Positions 54,100 through 64,000 of a stretch of 64,000 bases of DNA are shown piece after piece. The first letter of the stretch is position 1; each line of letters opens with the position of its first letter. The stretch lies in assembly GCA_023052935.1 (NCBI GenBank), contig CM041298.1, positions 117,388,977 to 117,452,976 of the forward strand, in the 5' to 3' direction. This stretch comes from Piezodorus guildinii (lineage: Eukaryota; Arthropoda; Insecta; Hemiptera; Pentatomidae). The notes beneath the pieces were generated by a model. It was not told the origin of the DNA, did no database searches, and saw only the letters and a program-made list of their open reading frames with translations. The translations under genes were made by a program, and so were the position numbers.

Positions 54100-54665
54100 T
54101 ATCTGTTGAGATATGTGAAAATCTACTTTTATTTATATTGAGGATGTATAGTCGGCTGTAGAAACTATTATAGGTGGAATAGTCAGGAATCAGTCATTTT
54201 TTGGAAAGTTTTTAATTTTGCCAACGTTTCGGCTCAAGCTTGTGAGCCATCATCAGGGCTACAAACATCAGAACAAAAGAGATACATATTAGTATGATAA
54301 TGAAAATTTTCTTTTGAATGTAGTGACAATGATAACATTTGAAATAAAACAGAAAATATACCAACATACTTAAATATTATAGATATAAATAATGATAATA
54401 TGATACATAATCTGATGATGATAGATTACAAATTTTACAGAATTTAGACTTAATACTGAAGAAACAAAAAAAACATTTCATTAAACTACCATTACTGAGC
54501 ATGTCAAAAAATAGAAAACTTAACATAGTAGTAGGGGAGGTTCAGGTAAACCTTGAAGGTTTTCCCTCTAAGTGTAGATATACAGCCCTTATCATTAGTT
54601 TAAAAGTCTTATCAAAAGGTATAATGGAAAAAAGAAATATTTCCTTATGTAAATACTTCCACCCA
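54100..54665 (-). mobile_element. Penelope-like 3' region
   Basis: Contains a hammerhead-like core at 54223-54256. The sequence after it (CGTTGGCAAAATTAAAAACT) and the AT-rich DNA to 54500 have no coding part. Assignment rests on the core and its resemblance to 52384. Confidence 0.5.
54223..54256 (-). ncRNA. Hammerhead-ribozyme-like core
   Basis: The minus strand reads CTGATGA, a T, then GGCTC...GAGCC as a 5-bp stem II with an 8-base loop, then GAAACGTTGGC. It is the best-formed of the four cores in the window. Confidence 0.7.
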
Positions 54666-54689
54666 GTTACAATCATTTCCTATACAATA

Positions 54690-55946
54690 ATTCACCTATA
54701 CAATACATTCCACCTATACATAATTCACATAATACAATACATTCACCTATTACAATACATTCCACCTATACAATACATTCCACCTATACAATACATTCCA
54801 CCTATACAATACATTCCACCTATACAATACATTCCACCTATACAATACATTCCACCTATACAATACATTCCACCTATACAATACATTCCACCTATACAAT
54901 ACATTCCACCTATACAATACATTCCACCTATACAATACATTCCACCTATACAATACATTGCCACCTATACAATACATTCCACCTATACAATACATTCCAC
55001 CTATACAATACATGCCACCTATACAATACATTCCACCTATACAATACATTCCACCTATACAATACATGCCACCTATACAATACATTCCACCTATACAATA
55101 CATTCCACCTATACAATACATTCCACCTATACAATACATTCCACCCTATACAATACATTCCACCTATACAATACATTCCACCTATACAATACATTCCACC
55201 TATACAATACATTCCACCTATACAATACATTCCACCTATACAATACATTCCACCTATACAATACATTCCACCTATACAATACATTCCACCTATACAATAC
55301 ATTCCACCTATACAATACATTCCACCTATACAATACATTCCACCTATACAATACATTCCACCTATACAATACATTCCACCTATACAATACATTCCACCTA
55401 TACAATACATTCCACCTATACAATACATTCCACCTATACAATACATTCCACCTATACAATACATTCCACCTATACAATACATTCCACCTATACAATACAT
55501 TCCACCTATACAATACATTCCACCTATACAATACATTCCACCTATACAATACATTCCACCTATACAATACATTCCACCTATACAATACATTCCACCTATA
55601 CAATACATTCCACCTATACAATACATTCCACCTATACAATACATTCCACCTATACAATACATTCCACCTATACAATACATCCACCTATACAATACATTCC
55701 ACCTATACAATACATTCCACCTATACAATACATTCCACCTATACAATACATTCCACCTATACAATACATTCCACCTATACAATACATTCCACCTATACAA
55801 TACATTCCACCTATACAATACATTCCACCTATACAATACATTCCACCTATACAATACATTCCACCTATACAATACATTCCACCTATACAATACATTCCAC
55901 CTATACAATACATGCCACCTATACAATACATTCCACCTATACAATA
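54690..55946 (+). repeat. 18-bp minisatellite, left part
   Basis: Unit CCACCTATACAATACATT, about 68 copies, highly uniform. Irregular units occur at the left edge (54690-54760), single-base slips at 54960, 55144 and 55680, and a few CATGCC variants. The period is a multiple of three, so five of six frames are open, producing the long PPIQYI, HLYNTF, TYTIHS, NVLYRW and MYCIGG ORFs. None is a gene. It continues beyond the BEL/Pao insertion. Confidence 0.97.
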
Positions 55947-56537
55947 TGTTGGGATGAGTGACAATAAAACTCAATGAGAAAATGTAGACTCGATCCCGTT
56001 TCGAAATGAGCTGGTCTTGAGTACTTAATCATTAAAAAAAAATTAAAAAAAGGTAATATTAAATAAAAAGATAAAATTGAACGTAATGAAAATAAATAAA
56101 AGTTTAATAAAAAAAAAAAAAATGAGGAAAATTTACAATATATAAAATGTGAAAACAATTTGGTTTATAAACAAATAAAAAAAAAAGTTCTTCTATTAAA
56201 ACTTAGCTTCCGTACGACGGGTAGGCGATTCTCCATGGAAGGATGGTGATCTTCAGAAGTCAACGAAATGAAGTCCTGAACGATAAATTGGTGAAGGCGC
56301 CAATCGATAAACAGGTACTCTAAGCTAGCTGGTTCCAACGGTACTGGCTTGAGGGCAAGGGGGGACACTCTTATCAGTCTAATCCCTAACTGCACTTGAA
56401 TAATATATAAACTAACAAAAAAAAATATTTTCCTCATTAAAAACTATTTTTAATTTGATTTGATTTTTAATTATAAACAAAATATATACAGGTAAAAAAA
56501 AAAAAAAAAAAAAAAAATAAAAAATCCAAGTCAAACA
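55947..56537 (-). repeat. BEL/Pao 3' LTR
   Basis: 591 bp. It matches 62048-62643 over nearly its whole length. Differences include G/A at about 55992, A/C near 56034, A-run lengths and the stretch next to the long A-run near 56497-56530. I did not find a clear polypurine tract just inside it. Confidence 0.93.
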
Positions 56538-56576
56538 CAAGCACAAAATTTAATTCATTCAAACAAAAAATTGTGG

Positions 56577-59500
56577 TTAATCCACATGAGGGAATAAGGG
56601 AGCTAATTTTGAAACCGGTCTTAGGTATTCTCCAGTAGCTGTTCTGACTTTTGCTACTCTAATTACCCCATCGTCTCCAGGAAACACACCAACGATACGA
56701 CCCTTTGGCCATCGATTTAATTGCATGTTTGCATCCTTCAACAATACCATGGTGCCAGTTGTTACATTAGGTGTATCTGTAGTCCATTTTCCACGTTGTT
56801 GTAGGCAGTTCAAGTAGTCGTGTCTCCATCGATTCCAGAAATCTTTGATGCTACGCTTTAAGAGTTGCCATCGAGTGAGACGATTAGATGAAATGTCATG
56901 AAGGTCTTGGTCTGGTAATGCCAGCAATGGTGCACCAATAAGAAAATGTCCTGGTGTCAATACGTCAAAGTCCTCAGGAGAGGAAGACATGGGATGTAGA
57001 GGTCTGGAATTAAGAATAGCTTCGATACGCGCTGTTATAGTTGACATTTCCTCGTAAGTTAGACTTTGATCTTTTACAACCCGGGTAAGGTGAAACTTTA
57101 GCGATTTTACTCCTGCTTCCCAAATACCACCAAAATGCGGCGCTGAAGGAGGGATAAAACACCATTGAATGCCACGTGTTGTAAGATGGTCTTCAATTTT
57201 CTGCTTGGCTGGCTGAAGATTCCACCACACATATAATTCTTTTAAGCGTCGATGAGCCCCGATGAAATTGGTCCCATGATCGGACATGATTTTCTGCGGT
57301 AGACCGCGTCGAGCAATGAAGCGATCTAAACCCGCTAGGAAGGCTTCTGTTGTCAATTGAGAAATAATCTCCACATGTATTGCCTTGGTACTGAGACACA
57401 CAAAGAGAGCTACATATGCTTTCTGAACTGCAGCTTTGCGCTTGAGCGAGTCTCTTAACAGAAAGGGGCCTGCGAAATCTACTCCTACTACGATGAATGG
57501 TCTTCCTTGCTGGAAACGAGACGGCGGTAAGTCAGCCATGCGATAGGTGTAATTCTTCGCCGACAACTCGTGACATCTTAAACACTGGTGAACTCGTTGT
57601 CGGACTAAACGCCGACTTGATAATATCCAAAATTTTCTTCTGAGTAGTGACTGCAAAATTTGAGGACCTGAATGTAGATATGTCGAATGGTAATAGTCTA
57701 CAAGCAAATTGACAAAGTGTGATTTACGAGGGAGCAGTATTGGATATTTAGAATCTTCAGATATTGGTGCATTTCGCAATCTGCCGCCCACCCTAAGGAT
57801 ACCCACCGAATCAACAAATGGAGACAACGATTGTAGACTTATTCTGTCGGATTTTTCAGTAGGTATGGCATTAGGGAAATGGTAAGTTTGAATAATTTTT
57901 ATCAGCATAGTAGTGGTGTCTCTAACTTCATTCAACTTTAATGAACCAATTTTTCTTTCATTCTTGTGGGGTCTGACGTTATTACAGAATCTGCGAATAT
58001 AGCTGAAAACTCTAATGAGTTTGGTAAATGAAGAAAACTTGTTAATTTCTTCTATGACTTCCAGAGTATTTTTACTATGTGTTAACATAACCATTACTTC
58101 TGATTTAATTTCTAGTTGTGGTGGAGTATTACAAATATCTATTTGATCTAAAGGCCATTCTGCCTTAGGAAGTCGCAGCCAATCAGGTCCTATCCACCAA
58201 GATGTATCATGAATTAGGTCTGTAGAATCGACACCACGAGAGGCGACATCAGCTGCATTATATTGGGAGCGAATATGGTGCCAGGAAGCTGACTTAGATA
58301 AATCCAGAATTTTCCCAACCCTATTAGCTACGAATGTCTTCATTTGATGGAATGGCATTTGAAGCCAAGCTAACACAGTCGCTGAATCAGACAGTAAAAT
58401 TACTGGCATGTCCTGGAATTGTGATAAAAATTCGTGAAGAGCCTTTAAGGTTTTCACTAATAGTACTGCGGCGCAGAGTTCCAGCCTCGGAATGGTGACT
58501 GGTTTCAAGGGAGCCAATTTCGTTTTAGCAAAAACAAGATTTGTTGTGACATGGCCTGTTTCACTCTAACTTCTAAAATAAATGACTGCTGCATATCCAA
58601 ACGACGAAGCATCCGAAAACCCAACTAGGCAGTTCCGTAATTTTCTATTTGAAATTATTCTCCTGGGAATGCTTATTTCGGCCAACTTAGGTAATTCCGT
58701 GAAAAACGTGTGCCATCGTTTCTGAATGTTCATAGGAATCGGATCGTCCCAACCAATCTTGAGCCTCCAAAGTTGTTGTAAAAGTGTCTTCGCTCTAAAA
58801 ACAACAGGTGCCAAATATCCCAATGGATCATACACACGGGCTATAGTAGACATGAGACCTCTTTTTGTATAAACGATGTCTCTTGGTGTGACACGGTACG
58901 ATAACCGATCATGGTTTGGTTCCCACTGCATACCCAAGATTTTAATTGCTTTGTCTTCCATGTTACTAAATGATACAGTGGAATCAATACCTTCAGATAC
59001 ATTTCTTGTAAGCTGATGGTCGTTGCTAAACCACTTCTTCAGTGTGAAACCACCTTTATTTAGCAGGTCAATAAGCTCTTTTTGTAGTTTCAAGGCCTCT
59101 TCTAGTGTTTCAGCACCAGTCAACAGATCGTCGATATACATATTTCCTAATAAAGCTTGTGAAGCAAGTGGATATTTATGTCCTTCATCTACGACAAGTT
59201 GGTGGATTACCCTTATGGCTAGGAAAGGAGAACACGATAATCCAAAGGGCAAGCGATTAAATTCATATTCCTGAATGGCATCAGCATGGTTGAAACGAAA
59301 AAATAGGTGTTGGAACAATCGATCTTCGGGGTGAATCAAAATTTGTAGAAACATTTGGCATATATCGGCGGATATTACATATTGAGGTAAACGGAATTTT
59401 AACAAGATATCCTTTATATCGTGCTGTAATTTAGGCCCTGTTAGAAGATGACTGTTTAATGACCCCGATGCAGTAGTTGCAGAAGCATCAAAGACAATAC

Positions 59501-61841
59501 GCAGATGTGTGGAAGAGCTATTCTTGTAAATTCCATGATGCGGAAGGAAGAATTTTCCTGGTCGAGATGTAGGCGAAAGGTATTGTTTGCTGAGGTACTC
59601 TTGAAATACATTATCATATTCAAGTCTCAGGTTAGGGTTCTTGGTCAACTTCTCCTCTAACTTCAAGAAACGATGGATGGCAATTAGTCTCGAAACTTGT
59701 AAATTAAACGATTTGCTTCTGAATGGTAGACTAACTATATATCTGCCATGATCATCCCTCGTGTGAGACCTTTTAAAATGTTCTTCAGTCTTAATATCTT
59801 CAGGATTCGACTGTGGAACTGTAGAGACTTCCTCGATCTCCCAAAATTTATTCATAATACACGGTAATGTTTCCTCTTCAATATCTGTTTCGGCTACAGT
59901 AAACATCGCTGTAGAGAATGAGTTTGGCGGCCCATTAGGAATTGGTCCAACTAATATCCAACCAAATACCGTATTAAGAGCATTAGGGAACCCTTCTGAG
60001 GTCTTTTGTATTTTACCCGTTAGTACATCACCAAATAAATCGGCACCCAATAAAAAATCGATAGGACCTGGTAAATGGCATATTGGATCGGCCAGTTTTA
60101 AATCTCTAAATTTATCCATCACCTGGCTGGGAATTGGATTAGAGGGCATGTTTGAACTAATTTGGTCAATTACAATAGCGCAAGTTTCCATCTCAGGACC
60201 ATCTTCTGTTTCAGGTATGAGTGAACATGAAACTCGGTATTTTCCCCCCGAAATTGGTTGGTTCCCAAAACCTACTATTTGATGAGGATTTCTAAATTTT
60301 GATAGCCCCAATTTCTTCACAAGTTGTGAGGTGATAAATGACCTTTGGGACCCACTATCTATTAGTATCCTCAAACGATGATATTGTCCAAAATTGTCCT
60401 TTATTCTTGCTTGAGCTGTACCAAGTAGAACATTAAGATTTCCAGAAGTTGATGACGAAAGAATAGTGGTATTATTTGATATTGAAGGTTCATTGGAGTT
60501 TGTTTGAAGCTGAGGCAGCTGGTGGGAAATACGTGTAACTGAAGATTGATTGGTAATCTCGTTGCTTGGTCCAGGGTAATTGGTTTTCCTACTATTTTGA
60601 TTATTATGAGTAGGTGTTTCGAAGGTCGAAAAATGGAGTAAGCTATGATGCCGGCGGCTACAATACTTACACGAATGTTTTGATGGACACTTAGCAAGAG
60701 AATGACCTAATCCGAAGCAATTCAAGCAACGATTTAAAATTTTCATCTGATCGAATCTTTGTTTAGGATTCATTTTTCGAAACGAAGAACAATCAACAAT
60801 GCGATGAGAGCTATTACACATTGGACAAACAATATTACAATTTATATTGGACATGAGGACTCGTTTTGGAATTTTCCTGTCATCAGTGTACGACGGAGAA
60901 CATCTGGAGGTCGAGGTTAAAGCTGTCGATTGCAGCTCCACTATTTGTTGAGTAATAAATTCAGAAAATTCTTGAAAAGTGGGTAATTCGGGTTTCGAAC
61001 TAAATTTCATCTCGAAACGCTCTCTAGTTTTATGATCCGACAATCGAAGAATGTAAGTGTACAATATAAAACCAGATGGATCTGGGAGCTTCAATTTAAG
61101 AAATGCCGTTGCGCTCTCTAAAACAGTCGATGACAAATTTTCTAAAGAAGACAACGAATGTTTGGCCAGCGTTGGAAAATTAAAAATATTTACTAAATGA
61201 TGGGTTGCCTGAATTCTTAGACTGTCAAAACGCTTAGTAAGGGCCTCCCAAGCTGTGGTATATCCTTGTTGTGATATTTGAATAGCCGATATTGTTTGTG
61301 CTGCAGCGCCTTTCAAATTCGATTTTAGGTAATGAAATTTTTGGACTTCACTAAGATCCTCATTTTCATGAATTAGAGAGACAAAAGTGTCTTTAAATGC
61401 AGGCCATTCCGATATATTTCCTGAAAACGAAGGGATATTAATTATAGGAAGTCGCAGATGAAAATTAGAATCTCGCGCATGCGTATCACGTAGAGATGCA
61501 TCAGTAATGGCGGATTCCTTATTAGACCCGGGCGAAATATCAAACGATAATGCCTCATAAAATTTGTTTCTTATTTTATCTTTTAATTCTTTGTACTCTT
61601 CGGTAGGTTCCCCCATTACTTTTGATATTTTCCTAATTTCATTATATTTATCAATAAATTTCTCGTGGGTGGAATCTAGTCGAGAAATTTTTGCCCTAAA
61701 TAATCCCTTTTTACTAGGATCGGAACTCGATGCGCGCCCCAATGTACATGTTTCTAATATATCATCGGCGAGATCTTTAAATTCCTCAACTAAAAGTTCT
61801 AAATCAAAATCCCCCTTAGAAGATGGTGTTTTAGGTGGCAC
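56577..61841 (-). pseudogene. BEL/Pao gag-pol polyprotein, one in-frame stop
   Basis: A single frame of about 1754 codons from ATG 61841 to the stop at 56577, broken only by TAG at 58566-58568 within RNase H. Gag is residues 1-330. Zinc knuckles are CPMCNSSHRIVDC (about 334) and CLNCFGLGHSLAKC, then CKYCSRRHH. The aspartic protease has LRILIDSGSQRSFI at about 493. The RT has LRIVFDASATT, YEFNRLPFGLSCSPFLAIRV and the catalytic NMYIDDLLTG at about 900. RNase H has VGFSDASSFGYAAV. Integrase lies beyond the stop: an H2C2 zinc region (YLHSGPQ to QCLRCHE), the catalytic VGVDFAGPF, IMSDHGTNFIGA and FGGIWEAG (DDE), and a C-terminal domain with RWPKGRIVGVFPGDDGVIRV. Integrase cannot be made without readthrough. 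Confidence 0.95.
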
Positions 61842-62023
61842 TATAGAGCTGTTAATAAAAAATGATATTGGAACGAATAATAAAATATTTAAGCCTGAAA
61901 ATTACACAACAAAAATTTAAAGAAATATTTAAAGAAACTCTAATATTTCAATAAATAATAATTAAATAAATGGTTAAATTTATTTGGTTAATATACGATC
62001 AAACTAACAATTAAGTACTCAAA

Positions 62024-62041
62024 ATCCGGCCCGGAGGACCA
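62024..62041 (-). other. Primer binding site of the BEL/Pao element
   Basis: The minus strand reads TGGTCCTCCGGGCCGGAT, 6 bases inside the 5' LTR. It is complementary to a tRNA 3' end carrying CCA. From memory of insect tRNAs, tRNA-Tyr is the nearest, with about two mismatches; this was not checked. Confidence 0.6.
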
Positions 62042-62047
62042 AACTTA

Positions 62048-62643
62048 TGTTGGGATGAGTGACAATAAAACTCAATGAGAAAATGTAGACTCAATCCCGT
62101 TTCGAAATGAGCTGGTCTTGAGTACTTAATCATTCAAAAAAAAATTAAAAAAAGGTAATATTAAATAAAAAGATAAAATTGAACGTAATGAAAATAAATA
62201 AAAGTTTAATAAAAAAAAAAAAAAAAATGAGGAAAATTTACAATATATAAAATGTGAAAACAATTTGGTTTATAAACAAATAAAAAAAAAAGTTCTTCTA
62301 TTAAAACTTAGCTTCCGTACGACGGGTAGGCGATTCTCCATGGAAGGATGGTGATCTTCAGAAGTCAACGAAATGAAGTCCTGAACGATAAATTGGTGAA
62401 GGCGCCAATCGATAAACAGGTACTCTAAGCTAGCTGGTTCCAACGGTACTGGCTTGAGGGCAAGGGGGACACTCTTATCAGTCTAATCCCTAACTGCACT
62501 TGAATAATATATAAACTAACAAAAAAAAAAATATTTTCCTCATTAAAAACTATTTTTAATTTGATTTGATTTTTAATTATAAACAAAATATATACAGGTA
62601 AAAAAAAAAAAAAAAAAAAAATTATAATTTCCAGGCTCAAACA
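62048..62643 (-). repeat. BEL/Pao 5' LTR
   Basis: 596 bp. It would hold the promoter and start of transcription on the minus strand. It is near-identical to the 3' LTR. Confidence 0.93.
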
Positions 62644-64000
62644 CAATACATTCCACCTATACAATACATGCCACCTATACAATACATTCCACCTATACAA
62701 TACATTCCACCTATACAATACATTCCACCTATACAATACATGCCACCTATACAATACATTCCACCTATACAATACATTCCACCTATACAATACATTCCAC
62801 CTATACAATACATTCCACCTATACAATACATTCCACCTATACAATACATGCCACCTATACAATACATTCCACCTATACAATACATTCCACCTATACAATA
62901 CATTCCACCTATACAATACATGCCACCTATACAATACATGCCACCTATACAATACATTCCACCTATACAATACATTCCACCTATATAATACATTCCACCT
63001 ATACAATACATTCCACCTATACAATACATGCCAACTATACAATACATTCCACCTATACAATACATTCCACCTATACAATACATTCCACCTATACGATACA
63101 TTCCACCTATACGATACATTCCACCTATACGATACATTCCACCTATACGATACATTCCACCTATACGATACATTCACACTATACGATACATTCCACCTAT
63201 ACGATACATTCCACCTATACGATACATGCCACCTATACGATACATTCCACCTATACGATACATTCCACCTATACGATACATTCCACCTATACGATACATT
63301 CCACCTATACGATACATGCCACCTATACGATACATTCCACCTATACAATACATTCCACCTATTACAATACATTCCACCTATACAATACATTCCACCTATA
63401 CAATACATTCCACCTATACAATACATTCCACCTATACAATACATTCCACCTATACAATACATTCCACCTATACAATACATTCCACCTATACAATACATTC
63501 CACCTATACAATACATTCCACCTATACAATACATTCCACCTATACAATACATTCCACCTATACAATACATTCCACCTATACAATACATTCCACCTATACA
63601 ATACATTCCACCTATACAATACATGCCACCTATACAATACATTCCACCTAAACAATACATTCCACCTATACAATACATTCCACCTATACAATACATTCCA
63701 CCTATACAATACATTCCACCTAAACAATACATTCCACCTATACAATACATTCCACCTATACAATACATTCCACCTATACAATACATGCCACCTATACAAT
63801 ACATTCCACCTATACAATACATTCCACCTATACAATACATTCCACCTATACAATACATGCCACCTATACAATACATTCCACCTATACAATACATTCCCCT
63901 ATACAATACATGCCACCTATACAATACATTCCACCTATACAATACATTCCACCTATACAATACATTCCACCTATACAATACATTCCACCTATACAATACA
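62644..64000 (+). repeat. 18-bp minisatellite, right part (continues past the window)
   Basis: Same unit as 54690-55946, at least 75 copies, running off the right edge. Units with ATACGATACATT form a contiguous block at about 63090-63335 (around 14 units). CATGCC variants are scattered. Small breaks of phase occur near 63175, 63361 and 63897. Confidence 0.97.

Larger units (their letters stand above)
55947..62643 (-). mobile_element. BEL/Pao LTR retrotransposon, almost intact (6.7 kb)
   Basis: LTRs of 591 and 596 bp flank one gag-pol gene on the minus strand. The 5-bp duplication CAATA (55942-55946 and 62644-62648) restores the phase of the 18-bp array when the element is removed. The LTRs run TGTTTGA...TCCCAACA on the coding strand. 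The order gag, protease, RT, RNase H, integrase identifies BEL/Pao. No env-like ORF is present. One nonsense codon splits the gene. The LTRs differ by only a few substitutions plus homopolymer lengths and a short divergent segment near the outer end, so the insertion is young. Confidence 0.95.

Noticed and set aside
54501..55977. Long ORFs of IPPIQY, HLYNTF, TYTIHS, MYCIGG and NVLYRW repeats on both strands
   Set aside because: By-products of an 18-bp unit without stops in five frames; both strands are open equally and the composition is that of the unit.
56165..56437. 90-codon ORF in the BEL/Pao LTR as an env or accessory gene
   Set aside because: It lies wholly in LTR sequence, has no domain, and BEL/Pao elements usually lack such a gene.
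62425..63996. 523-codon ORF running from the 18-bp array into an LTR
   Set aside because: The repeat frame happens to stay open across the LTR border. No domain is present, and the junction was created by the BEL/Pao insertion.

Overview
The window looks like AT-rich, heavily repeated nuclear DNA of an insect (at least an arthropod). The mobile elements point that way: Jockey-clade and CR1/RTE-type non-LTR retrotransposons, a BEL/Pao LTR element, Penelope-like elements (PLEs), a mariner fragment, a Helitron with the sequence ends common in insect genomes, TTAA-flanked piggyBac-type repeats and tRNA-derived SINEs. I see no bacterial features, no CRISPR array, and no host gene I can name. One short open segment near 16.3 kb could be a host exon. 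Almost every long ORF is transposon protein or a by-product of tandem repeats. All classification is by motif reading; nothing was searched.

Working family names used below. Jockey-A: best copy 36054-40629. Jockey-B: 23573-24635, 43010-43620 and 46445-48270. Jockey-C: 9916-14405. R: truncated non-LTR family whose tail is rich in TAA; copies near 1, 16665, 20386, 32690, 40804 and 46758. S: a second RTE-like family, 4976-8215. X: an unclassified repeat of about 0.93 kb with an embedded (CA)n tract; at least eight copies. Y: a degenerate tandem repeat of about 105 bp.

Layout. 1-5 kb: fragments of R, Jockey-A, X and a SINE, then a decayed Jockey-A copy. 5-8.5 kb: an S element whose reverse-transcriptase gene is split by a 1.6-kb array of 24-bp repeats, lying between inverted TTAA-flanked ends. 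8.7-16 kb: PLE debris and two facing X copies, one split by a nearly complete Jockey-C. 16-23.4 kb: possible exon, R, Y repeats, truncated Jockey copies, a mariner fragment. 23.4-35.2 kb: a nest built on three X units that hold Jockey-B, a 4.9-kb CR1-like element and a PLE; the PLE holds a Helitron, which holds R and SINE pieces. 36-41.8 kb: a SINE split by nearly intact Jockey-A and followed by R. 42-54.6 kb: more X copies, Jockey-B split by R, an RTE copy, a CR1-type copy inserted in another RT gene, a PLE inserted in X, and a piggyBac-type MITE. 54.7-64 kb: an 18-bp minisatellite of more than 140 units split by a young BEL/Pao element.

The genes do not form a pathway. The window records successive insertions, many dated relative to each other by target-site duplications that I could read directly. 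The best leads are the minisatellite grown from a retrotransposon coding motif, hammerhead-ribozyme-like cores in PLE pieces, a PLE with no nuclease domain after its RT, a CR1-like element whose two ORFs share one frame with only a UGA between them, and the unclassified X family.
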